This document shows, piece by piece, positions 29,773-43,785 of a DNA stretch of 64,000 nucleotides. Source of the stretch: Malurus cyaneus samueli (Eukaryota > Chordata > Aves > Passeriformes > Maluridae). Numbering within the stretch: position 1 is the first letter of the stretch; every line of letters starts with the position of its first letter. The position numbers were made by a program, and so were the translations under genes. The stretch spans positions 3,793,060-3,857,059 of the forward strand of contig CM019219.1 in assembly GCA_009741485.1 (NCBI GenBank), written 5' to 3'. The notes below the pieces were generated by a model. That model was not told the origin of the DNA. It ran no database searches and was given only the letters and a program-made list of their open reading frames with translations.

Positions 29773-32700
29773 TAAAGCAGTGTGAAAATCTTACCTGTAA
29801 AGGATGAAAAGATTCAAAGCTCCTGCAGCAAACATTAGCAAATGGAGATTTTTATCTTTTCATTTTAAGTACATTCTGTCTTACAGACTGTACATAGTTC
29901 AAAATTAACACATATTGCTGCCTTTCAGATTATTTTCAAATTATATTTGCTACTCTGGGCATGAGCAAAACCAATCAAATAATTGTTTCTCACATTCCAG
30001 TCGGATAATTAAATAATAAAGGAATTAAATTGGAATCAGTGAAAGGACTGGAGAAGCTTAAAGGCATCAAGTGCTTTTGTTAAGAGACAAAGTGGCAGGT
30101 TTAGTTTAACAATCATTTAAACATTCAATTTAAGTCATGAATGTGAAGAGCACAATAAACAGCAGATGCACCTTAAACATCTTGAAGTAAATGTGGTGTA
30201 GATTTCCACATTGTGTAAAATGAGTACTTAGTGATTTACCAGCACTGACTGTTTGAAAGTGTTGCTGACCAGAACACTGTAAAACCAGGCAACCAAATGG
30301 GAAAAAACCCATGTATTTGCTTTAGTTACTGACTCTGAGGGCCAATGGGAAGCCCCAAGGGAGGAATGTTAGAGGATGCTTGGTGTGGTGCTTGGGAAAG
30401 GGATAATTTAACTTTTGTTATTAATTGCAGCTTGTTGAATATTCTCTTTTTGAAGTTTTCTTTCTCCTGTGAATAACAAATGATTTTGGCTGTGATATTA
30501 TTCAGAGATGTGTGGTATTATTCAGCTTGGGAGCACGTAACACTGTGGACTGTTTCTAGCCACCAAAATACAGATTTACCTGTCTGAGTAGTCTTCAACA
30601 GCTACTTCTTTCTTTTTACTCTTTTTACTTTCTGCTTTTTTTAAATTTTGATCCTTTTTACTATAGTTAAGTAGGTTTCCCTAGGGAGCTAACTCTTGGA
30701 AGGGCAGGTAAATCAAAGGAATTTGAAAAGACTGCTTGAGCAAGACTGAAGTTGTGGAAGTGCTTTTGAGGTCCTTGCTTTTCCTCATCCTGTGCCTGCT
30801 TGTTGGCTGCTCAGCGGGAGCACTAGAGAAGAAAAAGAAGAAGAATTATAAGAACTACAATAGCAAGGTTCAAATAAATACATCATCATTTGATTGGTGA
30901 GGGGAAACTGGAAAAAAATTGCAAAGGTAGGAGGGAGAAGGGAATGATTTTGGAGATCAATGATGCTCAGGGTACCCTTGTTATTCAGAAAGGAGAGAGT
31001 GCAGAACTGGTGCCTGTGATGGTGTTAACCCCATAGAAACTGAGGGGCAGCATCTTATGGCTGGTGTGAGATCCCTGTGGCATAGCAGGCATTTGGAAAC
31101 CACAGGACACAAAACTGTGTATCAGTATCAGCAAGGAATATCTGCTGGAGCTGTGACTTGTGTCCTGTGGTTTGAGGAAATTAAAACAGAGCTGCACAGT
31201 TGAGATGCTCTGAGCCTGCTGGGAGCTCATAGGCACTGGGGGGTTGAGCTGCTGCTCGAAGGAAGCCATTTCTCACCAGGGAAATCAGTTCCCTTCCTCA
31301 TTCTTTGCCCTCTCCAACAGTCACTAATAGGAGTTAATGAAATTACAGTGAATTTTAAGAAGAGCAGTACAAATGTTGGTGTGCTGTGTTCCTCCTGAAT
31401 CAGCTCTCTGTAGCACTGTCCGTAATTATGTTGGTTAATCTCACAGGAGTGGGATTTCTGACACAGAAACCAGGGGCAATAACCAGATCCAGTGAACAAC
31501 TGGGAGAAATGGTGAGAATTTCACTGCTGCCTGGGCCAAGGAAACAGCCACTGGCAATGGTCATCTTCTAATAGTGTCTGTAATGTCAGAAAATCTCTGA
31601 AATATTGCCTCATACTACTTCGTTCATAATTAGTATGAGACATAATTCATAATTCAATCATAATTCAATCATTTTCCTGAATTTTTGAATGTGTTTTCCC
31701 TCCTTTTAAATAAAATCTAAAAATTTACCTAATGAATTTAGCAATTGCAGGTTTAGGAGAGTGTGTTACATGCTCAGAGCTGTAATACAGGAAAGATTTT
31801 TGAGTGTTCCTACACGTTACACTGCAGAGCTCCTTCCTAAATCAGGTTTATTTTCACTTTTCTGGGAAAAAAAAGGAAAAAGATACTCATAAAAAGTGTC
31901 CTTTTTTAAGCGTAAAAAAATAATAATTTATGTAATTCATGCCTTGGAACAGGTTCTTGATTTTTGTCTGTTGACTTCGAAAAATTTTGAAGACCTGGCA
32001 TCATCTTTTAAATGAGAGAGATTTGTGCAGATTCTGATATTTGCAACCAGTGGCCAAGGATTTATTTAGAACTAAGTAAGTAGTTGGTGAGTGATGCACT
32101 AATAGAGGCTTTGGATCCTGATGCATTCTGAAAGGGAGATGGTGCTGAACTTCATTTAACAGGCCATTAGTTTTAAGTACAGATGGAGATATGCTAAAGA
32201 AAGAAGAAGTTAATTAAAAGGTTGCTCTGCAGGCAGTGACTTGGCTAACACATCAAACTGATGAGCAGAAGTCAGTCACATGAGAGCATTTGCTGAAATG
32301 TTCCTGGGCATTCCTTTACTTCCTCCTCCCAGAGCTGCTCTGCAGGGTTTTACTTTGTTGGTGCTTTCACTGACAGCTTTACCCATGAAACAGTATGGAA
32401 AGAGTTAGAAATCATTATATTGGGTATCCTGAAAATATTTTTGTCCTTCTACTTTCCATTTTCTAGGCTAAATCAGTGATATGTCTTCTCTCTAATCTCT
32501 GTTGAGATTTTCAGTTTGTTGCTCCCCGGAGAAGTCTGTGAGAAATGTCTTCATGAAGTAAATTTTTTATCAAAGTCTACTTTTAGTGATTAAATTACTG
32601 GGAAATTTCAAATCTTTCTTCACATCAGTGCTGGACTGTCAAGACCCTTGAAAAGCAACTTCATATGAGGGCAGATATAATTCCAACCTAAGAGTGGTGG

Positions 32701-33241
32701 CTTCAAAGCTTTCATAGATAACGTGGGGTGTGCATGGTGCCAGCCAGGGTGAACAGGGGGCTGTCACCAAAGTGAAAAAGCTTTGTCCCAATTTCTAGGC
32801 ATGGCCCACAGCAATCCCAGGGATGGAAGCTGCTTCCCACCTTCCTGTGTCTGCTGAAGCTGTGTGAGCAGAGCCTTTGAGAGCTGCACTTCAAAAGGAC
32901 TTCAGTGCTTTTTCTGTCCTAGCCATTTCGTTTGCTGAAGTTGATAAATTGGCTAAGCTAATACACATCTGTTCAGCTTCCTGCAGATCTAATAACAGAG
33001 TGAAATCAAAATGGCATCGAATGGAATACATTAATTAAAATGAAAGTATTTTCTTCAGCGTTGAAAAATTGCACATAACAAAGGCATGACCCAGGCTCCT
33101 CTGCCTTTGCTTTGTGTGTTTGTAGAGACTCTTTGCTCCAGAGGGTATGGTTAACACACACCACGATGGCTGCACAAGGATGGGATAAAGAAAGAGAGGC
33201 ACTTCTGGTTTCCTGTTCAGTTCTGGTAGTAGACTAAATTA

Positions 33242-33259
33242 TAGTCTATTAATAGACTA
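33242..33259. repeat. perfect 18-bp palindrome within AGACTAAAT repeats
   Basis: TAGTCTATT is followed directly by its complement AATAGACTA. AGACTAAAT or AGACTAAAC recurs three times between 33231 and 33278, so the palindrome sits in a small degenerate repeat. It is intronic, with no known function. Confidence 0.8.
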
Positions 33260-35020
33260 AATAGTATTAGACTAAACTGACCTTTTTGTAAACATCACGG
33301 TGAAGGAGAGTTTCAAACAGGGATCTAAGAAAATGTCTTGGTTGTCTTTCAGAGTTCATGGAGAAACCTTGTGCAGCAAGAGAGGTGTAGGAGAAATTAA
33401 GAATATGGAGACACGCAAAGCCGTTCCATTCAAAGCAGATCACCTTGTCTGGGACACGATCCTGTAGTCAGGGGTAGCACTTACATTGCTGCCTGCAGGT
33501 GCTAGGAATGGAGAGAGATTGGAGCAGACTGGGAAGCTTTAGAAGTGGGGATCTCTAATATGATCAGGATGGGGGTAGCTGGCAGAGACGTGGGTGAAAG
33601 ACAGGGAAAAGAATTTTGCAGTGGTTCGTAACGGTAGAACAGTGAGAAGTAGGACTTCTCTGAGCAAGCTGTAGAAATAAGTGATGGCTGAATTCAGACT
33701 TGAGCATCTGGATAAGTATTTGTAGAGGTGAAAAGGGGAGGCTGTTATTGGATCCACCATCTGAAGAGGTTACAAAGCCAAATGATTAAACACCCACCTT
33801 CAATTCCTTGCTCTTGCTGCACATCAGACTTTGCATCCTCCACCTCCTTTCTTCTCCCAGCAGAGCAGAAGTCCTTAGAAAAGCTCAGGCTTTAGCCTGT
33901 TCCCAGCTGGTCTGAGCCAAAGGCACTGGAATCCAGAGATGATTTGTCTGCTCTGTGCTTTCCAGTGATCATCCAGGAGCTGGGCATGGCTGTGGCTGCA
34001 CAAAGGACAGATGTTGGAATCCAAAAAACCTTTAAAATTGCCTCGTGTTCACATGCAAGGCTTAACCTTTGGAATAAAACAAAACCTAAACCCAAAGTAA
34101 CACTAAAATCAGTGCCTTAGCTCCTGTTCTCAGGAGAAAGTCCTGGGAGGCTTCACAAAGCTATGGAAAGTCAGAAAATTCACACTTCATGCTCACAAGA
34201 ATCACTAAAAAAACCCATTCCATGTTGTACCTTATGACTTCATAGCAGATCACTAGTTTTTGAGTTACTAAACTAAAGAAAATTACTTAAGATTTCCAGT
34301 CTTTGTGGTAATCTTGTAACATTTATTACAAGTTTTTACCAGATTTTAAAAACCTTAATATAAGGAATATAAGTTGAAAAGACTGTTTCCTTAGAAATAC
34401 ATTTTCTATGTATTTTTATCTGTTCTGTTGCTCACAGTAAGCTATAGTAAAAGGCAAACAACAATCCCAGTATTTAAAAACTTCAGAATCCTCTTAAGAG
34501 TGATTACATTATGAATCTTAACATTTCTTGCAAGAAACTGAGTGTTGTTAGTTCCAGTAAATAAAACTTAAATAAAACCAGAACTCTACAGGCTTGTGCA
34601 GTTACACAAAACTGTGTTTATTTTTAATGCGTGTTTTTGTGCATAATGCTTTCACTAGAAAAATAATTTGTCACAACTGTTTCAATAACTATAATTTCTA
34701 GTGTTGTGTTTTTAAAACATTTTATGTACAATTTAGTGCACTCTGTTATTAAATAATATTTCGAACACGTTTTACATTTATTGTGCATGTGAACACAAGT
34801 ATTTTGTTGACTTTTTTTTTTCCCCATCCAGCACAGAGGCTGTTTAATTTTATAATACATTTTAAAATTATAACATCTTAGTGTGATAGTGGTTTTGTTC
34901 CTCCTCCTTTTAACAGAAAAGCCACGATCACATATTTGTGTCCTGCAAGTGAACTGTGGTTGCCATTTGGTCACGTCTCAGAGTTCAGATCCCTGGTGAA
35001 GGGCTGCATCCATGTAGGAT

Positions 35021-35060
35021 GGATGTAGGCAGAGGGATTTGGATGTAGGCAGAGGGATTA
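35021..35060 (+). repeat. 20-bp tandem duplication
   Basis: Two back-to-back copies of GGATGTAGGCAGAGGGATT(T/A) differ only at the last base. A second short direct repeat, TTAATGTTTAYAAGG, follows at 35080 and 35110. These look like simple replication-slippage products. Confidence 0.8.
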
Positions 35061-36932
35061 ATGCAAAGGCCAGGCTATGTTAATGTTTATAAGGGTGGTG
35101 TGATGCAGATTAATGTTTACAAGGAGAAATGCGCTGAACTCCTTGAGACGATGAAAATGTGGTCACAAAACCATGGCAGATGGAAAACATTAAACCAATT
35201 GTTTGGAGCTGTGCAATCATCTGATTTAGAAGAAATTGCTGCTTTGCTCTAAAACAACTGCTTGTAATTTTTGTTTTGAAGATAGAGTTGTCTACTTCAG
35301 AGAGCTGGGAAAGAGTTTGAATAAACTCTGATAGATCACGAACTAAACTCTTCTAAAGATGTAACTTTCCTCTATTATCAGAGCTATAGGTAATAAATTT
35401 GAATTCTATAACCAAGAAAAAGACAGACATAGCAGTTCTTTCTAGCAGCTTCTCTAGAACAGACACATCTTACAAGTTCCTCTCTGTTTCTAATTAAGTT
35501 TATGAACACTTAGAGCAATCAGAATTTTCCAAATCCAGTGTGATCCTTGAGTGTACAAGATGTTTAAACAATGAAGATACTGCCAATAAGGTGTAGCCAG
35601 GCACATTTTTCCCTCACTTTTTAGTGTATTTAGATTAAATTGAAATGACTTGCATGGGGTTTTAGCCTCATATGCAGTGCTTCTGTAAAAAAAGCCAATG
35701 TTATTCCCTTAATTTGTGGGTCCTAAACAACTGTCAGGGCATAAATTGGTGTGTGGGTTAGAAAATGCAAACTTTAATAAATATTTGTGATTTAAAAGTT
35801 TGTATTTATTGATATACTAAATATATCTGCTATTAACATACATATAGCAGACTAAACCAGTCCCCTGGAGCAGCACAATTGTCTGACTTCTCGTGTGGCT
35901 CATGAAACCTTTGGCTTGGACTGTAAAATTCTCAAAAATGTGTGTTAATCCAAAGTGACCATCACAGAGATTATGAAATAAATGCACATATTTTGAAATT
36001 CCTTTTTTTTTTTTGAGAACATTGCTTGAAAAAATTAAAGGTGTCCCAGCCTACTTCACTTCTCTTTGCACTGAAAAGATGAATCTTAAACAGGTTTATG
36101 CTCAAGATAATCTTTCACCTTTTGAGTGTTGTGATATTTGATTTCCTAGTGGAATAATTCTGCTTTTATTTTTCTGTTTGGTGAAGATTCAGGGGAATGT
36201 GGGGAAGGGCAAGGACTGCCAAATCCTGTAGGAATAATTTTCCATACCCATGAGGTGTTAGGAACACAAGAGCAGAAATTAAAAGTTCAGTAATGTGGGA
36301 TAAGTAGAGAGACGATGCAGATTTATTTCATGCTGAGGACAATGAGCATGTGGGACTGGTTTCCAAACGTGATAAAAGTTAACAGCTGTAATTAGGCCCA
36401 GGCACAGCCATGGAAGGGACACCACAGGCATGTGCTGAGCCCCAGCCACACTCCAGCATCCTCCAGGGAAACCTGGGCCAGGGTCAGACCTTCTGGAATG
36501 ATCCTCATTCCCTCCCCGCTCTGTGACATCATCCCAGCTTCTCACGTGGAACGTAATTGATTCCATGTTTTAATTAATTTAGCCAGCAAATTGATTGCTG
36601 TAATCTGATTTATTTAGCTGATAAGCTACTGCCAATTGCTTCAGTTTTTCCTATTTCATGGAAGTGTTTGCATTTGTAATTCTCAGCTTGACTCTGGTCT
36701 CTGGTTTTTTTCCTCCTCACACATCAGCCTTAACGAGGACTTTGCCCTTCTTTTTGAAAGATCCTCTTGCTGCTTTCTGCCACGTTCACTCCTATGCAGC
36801 TCCAATATTTTACTAAATAGTATTTAACTCTTTTCTTCCTTCAGATTTTTTCTCTGTTTCCCTCCCATTTTTTTTTAAGAGCTGAAACTCCTTAAAACAA
36901 CTTCTAACTTTTGTCTTTGTGTTAGCTTTTTA

Positions 36933-36979
36933 TAGAAGAATGGAAATCATGGAAAGGTTTGGGTTGGAAGGAACCCCAT
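36933..36979 (-). mobile_element. CR1 LINE tail fragment, left arm of a head-to-head pair
   Basis: AGAAGAATGGAAATCATGGA and AAGGTTTGGGTTGGAAGGAA match the antisense CR1 end (AATCATAGAATGGTTTGGGTTGGAAGGGACC). At about 36980 the sequence switches directly to CR1 in the opposite orientation. Confidence 0.6.
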
Positions 36980-37153
36980 GGACTGGCAACAGCTGCCCAG
37001 GGTGGTGCCCTCCATCCCTGGAGGGGTTGAAAAGCTGTGGAGATGTGGCATTTGGGGACATGGATTAGTGGGTTTGGCAGTGCTGGGTTAATGGATGGAC
37101 TCCATGGTCTTAGAGGGCTCTTCCAACCTGAATAATTCTGACATTCTGTGATT
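36980..37153 (+). mobile_element. CR1 LINE 3'-end copy, right arm of a head-to-head pair
   Basis: The sense-strand CR1 order is clear: GGCAACAGCTGCCCAGGGTG, CCATCCCTGGAGGGGTTGAA, AGATGTGGCATTTGGGGACA, TGGATTAGTGGGTTTGGCAG, TGCTGGGTTAATGGATGGAC, TCCATGGTCTTAGAGGGCTC, TTCCAACCTGAATAATTCTG, and ACATTCTGTGATTT at the end. It covers roughly the last 170 bp of the element, including its terminal ATTCTGTGAT unit. Confidence 0.85.
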
Positions 37154-40100
37154 TAAATCTTGCCCTGGAGTAGCTGTTTTCCAGTCACCTTTTTTCAGGA
37201 TAGGGTATTGGGGTAGATTAGAATAATTACATTATATCAGAGCTCCTCAAATAACCTGGGAATTTCACACAGATCGTTTGATGTGCATCTTTTTCCATTG
37301 GGTTTTAGTGCCGGGCAGGGATTGTTTCCAGGTAAGGCAGGAGCTGTGAATTACAGCGAGCCCCGAGCTGCTGGGAGCTGCTGCTTGGACAGGAAATGTT
37401 TCACAGTGGCCCCTGCTCGTGTTTACTACAGGAATAAGGGGATCCCAACACAACACAATGAGTTATTGTTCCCGTGGCACAGCGGGGTGAGCGCGCTCCC
37501 CTCGGCACCGAGCTGCAAACCATCACCCAGTTGGAGCAGTCCAGGCACAAAGCCCAAAAGTTTGGGTTGGAAGATGCCTGCAGGATTTCCCCTCGTTGCA
37601 ACTTCCTGTCTTTGCCCTTTTTAAGGATCCCTGTACCTGTAGAACTGTAATTCCTCTGCTTTGGGATCATCGATAATGTCGTTTTCCGTATTCTTTCTGA
37701 ACAGCGGTTTCAAAAGTTCCTTTTTCCTTTTGTTAGAGTAACTGCGAAGATTTGGCTGATTGAGAATATCCTGAGCGTTTTACTGTACTTCCTTTGTGAC
37801 TTGTGCTATCTGGTTTTAATTAAGAATTCTTTTCATTGAATTTTTGTGTGTTGTTGTTTATGCTTCATTTTAACTGTGCTCTTATTTTGGTTTGAGTTAG
37901 TATTTTTATACCCCAAGGCATACGGATCTTTAATATTCCTTAATGTATGAGTCCAGTTTGAAAGAAGCAGGATGAGAAAAACCTCATTTTAACTCACTGT
38001 TTCATATAAATATGACTATTGATGCCTATTTTTGATTGTCCCTTGTGATTTTGAGGAAGACAGCCTATACTTTGAATAAAAAAGATTATGCTTTATATTG
38101 AGTAAGAAATGAGCTTAAATTCAAAGGTCAGATAGATTTGGCTTCTGGCTGCAGTGGAATGATTTTCGATTTCCAGTAATTAATATCTCCTATGTTTCAG
38201 CCACAAAATTTGAAAAGTTAATGTGTTTCTTCCTATTGCAGTTTCTTTGTTTTAAAATCATTGATCATTAACTGTGACAAGGTCATGTAAACCAGATGTA
38301 GCTTTTCTTTAACAAAAAAATTCAACAAGGCTGTACTGTTTCTCAAATAAATTAACATCACCATAGGGTAACCAGCAAGGGATGGTGCTTCTTTTCATCA
38401 TTTGTGCACCTAGTTTGAAAGCCTGGGTATCATGAAACTTTTAATCTCCCTGTAATTTGAATTTTTAACTTATTTTTTTCTTTATTTTAAAAATGGAAAC
38501 ATTCTGTCCATCCTTTAAAACCTCTACAAGTCCTAAGTGCTTCAAAATTGAAAATTAAAAACCACAAGCAACTTAAAACAAAAAACCCATCACATCCAAA
38601 GGCTGGAAATGCAGCAGCTGTCAACTGTTTGTCTTCATACTTTCTGTTCAATGGATTTAATGCTTAGAAGTAAAAATAATTTTTTTTGAGACGCTGTTTT
38701 TAAGCAAATTTATAATGGGAGTTTCCTTCAATGTCTGTTTTCAAAGTGAATCCCAGGTTTCAGGTAATGGCTCAATGTTAAATATTTTGATTTTTGAATT
38801 AGGGATGGTTCTTAGCCTTTTCCTTACTTTCTCTCACTGTATTTATCCTGCTATAGGGGAAAAAATACCCAAGTTCTTACAGAGTATGGATGCAGTTACA
38901 AAGTGATGATGGCCAAATGCTTTCATTATTCCAGGGAACTGAAGGAGCATTTAAGGAAACTGAAACTTATAAGCAGCATCAGTTCAGGGCTCAGCAGGAG
39001 TACCATGTTCCTTTTTTTTGAATTAGAAATACCAGTCCTCAGTTAGGCTTCTTACTAATTCTGAATCCATTCTGTACAGAAAATATAAGAAATATTTTCT
39101 TATGATTAATATGGGCTGTTTTGGAAGTTGGCAGTTGTCTTTTCTCCTGTTTAGAAAACCAAGAAAGCCAATAAATTTATCACTTATTTTTAATTATTTC
39201 TTCACTTGTTTTCCAGTAAATGAAAAAAAGCACTTAAAAAAAAAAAGTTACCTTGCATTTTTAATCTGTAGATTATATCCTTGACAAAAAAATGCCATTT
39301 TTGTGAGGGAGGAGGATCTAAAGGGGGGCAGTACAGGATTCTGCAGCTCGGGCTGCCCTTCCACATCACTGTTGATCAAAACCAGCTTGGCCCAACTCTG
39401 CCACCACCAAAAAGCTGCTTTAGTAAGGATTTGCTGCAGAAACCTGTGAGCCATCACCCTTTTTTCAGCATGGTTTTGGCTCCCAGGGTCTTGCAGAGCT
39501 CCCTCTCCCCTCTCCAAGTCTCACTTGTCCAGCTTTGCACGTGCTTACCCAGCTTTCTGACCAGATGGAGCTGCTTTTCACTTCAGCTTATATTAGGCAG
39601 TAATAATAAAGTTTAATGCATGTGAAGAATAAAAATATTTGGATGTGGCCTTCCCAAAATAATGTCAGAAAAATGCTAATCCACCCCTGAGCTGTATGAA
39701 AAAAATCCTGACCATGAAATTCTGGATTTTTCAAAAAAAGCGCATTGCTGCCCAGCTATGGCTGTGAATAAAAAAGGTGAAATCTCTCCTCCTTATTTCA
39801 TGTTGGTGTTTCAGCAGGAATGCATATCAGCATTTGAAAATGATGTTTTGGTTTTGTGAGGGAGTTTGTTGTTTTAGGGATGAATCGATTTGGGTTGTGC
39901 AAAGAAATAAGGGCTGGGTTATCCAGGAGTGTGTTAGGTTTCCTGCTCCTCACGATCCTCCTCATCCCTGGAGTTTGAAAGCCTTTTTTTGGGGTGAGTG
40001 CAGGCTTGGCCACTTTTGGTGAAGATGAGCTGGGTCAGGAACTCAGCCCAGAGCCTGCCAAGACATCATGGAGACATTTTGGGTCACTCCTCCTCCTTGC

Positions 40101-43100
40101 TTTGTTTTCTGCTGGTACTTAGCAACATATCTGATATGCTTTGGGTTTGGGAAAGGAAATCCTCCATGTGTGAATGCCATTTTACAGTGCTGTGGGGCTG
40201 GGAACAGAACATTTTAACACCTCTGTGCAGTCTTTATGGGGTCACAGTGGCAAGGTTGAATTAGATGTGAAATCTCTCCTGTATTCAAATTTCAGTAGAC
40301 AACTGCAACATAAATAATTTGCTGCTGTAGGAGTATAGGGGAGAAAAGAAAGAGGTGACAGCTAATTTATTCAACAAGAATTCAACTGTATTTTTAGCTC
40401 TCAGACTTCCACAATAATATTTCTGTTTTCAGTTGGCAGCTGCAGTTGCCCAGTTTCCTAAAATTACAGGTACTTTCAGTCTCCATAATTAATGGCTCTG
40501 TATTTTGTGTATCTACCATCCAGGCTATGTTGATAGCTGTAACTGAATTAAGGGATGGAACCTTGTTTGTTTTTTATGTCAAATGACAGTGTCTCTTCTG
40601 CAGACTGCAATAAATCAACAGCTCAGGAGGTGAAAAATGAGAAAGTGTGGGGAGGAAAAAAGAAGCCCTTTTAAGAACTTTTTAGTGGTAAAAGTACTGC
40701 ATTGAGTAATTACAGTAATGACTGAAGTTGCCCTAACATACTGTTCCACTGTCTGATCAGTCAGGGCCTTTCCAGGAATGGAAGTCACTAAATAAAATTT
40801 CTTTACTAAAGCTTGGACGTAATAGGATGGCTTTTTCTTATTTTCAATGAGGCACTTTATTTTATAAAGCATTTGGTCTTGTTTTGGATTGTGATTGATG
40901 CTGTGTCCCAGCATCATCCACTCAGGGAAGGCCTCTTAAAATTCAGTTGGCATCATCTTGAATAGAAAAATTTTACCATGTGCCACTCAACAGGAGCAGG
41001 TATTTAAGTTTTCTTATTGGGAAAGTGATTTCTTTGTTACAGTGTGCCAGAGCCCAAGCTGCTTTTCCATTAAATTATCTTAAATTTATTCTGCTTATTT
41101 TAAAATTTTCTTTAAAGGAAATAGTTTCCTGAATTCCTATGATCTTGCCTCCAGATCAGCAGTAACTGATAGGTGGCTGAGTTTTGGACTCACAGATTTG
41201 TTATGGTGACACGAGTTTCTATTTGCCTTCTCTGAAAGCTTAACTGTGTACCTGAGATTATTTTACTTAACATCTCAGTAAAAGGTTTCTTTTTCAGATG
41301 GACCTTAAATTACACATATTTAAGTACTTTTACAGAAGTTTATTTTTATTATTAAAGCTTTTATTTGAAGGGGAGTCAGTAGAAGAACAGGTAATCAGGG
41401 TAGAAATTTGGAATGTTGTTTTTAATTGCAAGGAGGCAACGAGTAAAATTGGAGTAAGTGCTGAGCAGCAAGAGCAGAGGTCAGCTGAGCCAGAAAGGCT
41501 GCAGTGAAACCAAAGGTACAGTAGCTTTTGTCACCCCAGGAAATCAAACCTGGGGCCAGGAGCAGTGAAAGCAGAGGATGAGCTGAGCCAGAGCATCAGC
41601 CTTTGGGAGCATTTGAATTCAATGAGTATCACACAGCGAGCAGTGAACAGCTCTAAAGGGCTCTGAGGGCTCAGCTTGGCCAAAATCCATCTCAGGGTGC
41701 AGACTGAGAGTCAGCCTAGAGGTGCAGTAAATAGAAACCTTCCAATTTCAGAAGTTAAAATAACTTTACACTTGTGTCACCTCCAGAAGCTAAACTTGCA
41801 GATTTTTCCTCGGTGAGCTCAGGAAGGAGGAGGATGTAACAGAAGAGGCAGAAGGGCTGGTGGTAAAACCAACCTATTGGGATATCAGGGAGGTGTTGGC
41901 CACACATCAAAAACCTGATGGATTTCAAAAGAGGGAGAGAAAGCCATGAAGTGTTTTTGACTGGGTGTTTATCTAAAGCAATTGCCAACAAAGTGGAGAG
42001 CACAATCTCAGCGAGCACTGCTCAGATTTTCTTCCTTCAAACCATGTTTTCCTAGTTAAGTCGTAAGAAACACAGTGGGCTTTCATGTCAGGAATCAAAA
42101 CACAGATAAAAGTAATGAAGTCATTCTAAACTTGGTAAGGCAACCTTCATTAAGTTTCACATAATAAATTCAGGCAATCAGAAGAAAAAAAAAGTTTATA
42201 AACCATTTCTTTGGATGAACAGGGGCAGGTTCTTGAGAAGGTCTTGCACAGAAAAGCTTTTCATGGCCTCCTTTGTCTTAAAACATGAAGAAGCGTAAAT
42301 TAAAAGCAGAAAGAATGTCCAAAAGAAAAGTATTTTCATAGTTTATGTCCCAAAATACTGATATTCCAGTGAGCATCTCTATTATTGCTGCCATTTATAT
42401 GGTTCTGTTCTCAAACTCATGCTTCAGTCTGTGTTGACTCTTCTTGGTGACTTTTTGAACCTAAAGTTCAGAAAAGTCCAAGATTTCTTTCCCCACTGTT
42501 TTGTAATAATTTTACTTATTTATGCTGCAGTGGCCTCATATGTGTGGCATGTTCTCTTGAGTTTCTTTAAAGAGTTTTCTAACACTGTAGTGCAAATTTT
42601 TCTGCCACACAACAGCTATATAACATTATTATTCAGCAGCAGGAGCGTCAATGGGATTCATAAAAATAAGGAAGTTTTAACTTGTTCAACAACACTCTTA
42701 TGTGTTTGATTCTGGATAAATTAAGTCACAAGGGGTCTGTATTTGGAGGTAATAAGGTTTAACTGTGGTGGATCTTTGAAGAGGAATTGGTTGTTCCCAC
42801 CCAGGGAGTGCTTTCAGTGCTCACCCTGTTGATGTCCAGAGCTCAGGGATCAGATTTGAAGTAAGAACATGTAGAAAGGCACCCAGAAACCATTATAAGT
42901 GAGGGGAAAACAGATTGGGGTTGGAGGGCTGGGGAGTTTCACCTGGGAAAGTGTTTTATTGCCTGATGCTCACCTAAGGAAACAGCCTGGGGGCTTCCTG
43001 CTGGTTTTAATACACCTGTCCCAGCTGGTGCTGGTGGGTTTTGCAAGGGGTGCAGTAAAGACAAATCTCTCCTGGTCAGTTCTGTTTTAGAGCCTTTCCC

Positions 43101-43390
43101 AGACAGAGTTCGATTTCTGGCTCCAGGGGCATTAAATGAATGTGAATTTTTAAATCCAGCAGTAGAGGTGTTTTCAGAAATGCCATCCATCACCATTAGA
43201 AATGTGTGATGCACAATTTATCTTTTCACACACAGTTCCTTTGCAGGCTGGGTTTTGTTTCCACGATTCAAGAACGCTCTGCAGCTCAGCTTTCAACTGC
43301 AGATGACTTCCCTCACTTCATGCAGTTTCCATTATGATTATTGAAGCTGGTGGTATAAATGAAGGTGATGTGGGCAGTGTAAATAACTGA

Positions 43391-43597
<207 letters not shown>

Positions 43598-43785
43598 AAA
43601 CCCACAAAATGGGCATTTCAATGGCGCTGCCTTTGACTGCACTGCCACGGGATGCTCTGTACCATAGCTGTGTGCTGGTGTGCCCACTCAGACAGGCTGA
43701 AACACAGGTATTTATCCAGGCTAATTTCAGCACATGGTACTGTGTGTAAAGGCCAACTCCAATAAATCTTACAGTACAGCAAGGC
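43598..43785 (+). other. ATE1: ATE1 proximal 3' UTR
   Basis: Non-coding sequence runs from the TGA to just beyond the first canonical poly(A) signal. The exact cleavage position is estimated, not seen. Later AATAAA motifs at 45471 and 46485 could serve longer isoforms. Confidence 0.6.
43761..43766 (+). promoter_or_regulatory. candidate poly(A) signal AATAAA
   Basis: This is the first canonical AATAAA after the ATE1 stop codon, about 165 bp downstream of it, within CTCCAATAAATCTTACAG. A moderately GT-containing stretch (GGCTTTAGCAATAGAAGTGT) follows within 20-45 bp, the right position for a downstream element. Use of this site is inferred. Confidence 0.6.

Noticed and set aside
37283..37624. 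113-codon open frame in a small CpG-containing patch of the last ATE1 intron
   Set aside because: No homology; it is overlapped by frames on the other strand, and the CpG cluster is too small to be a promoter island.
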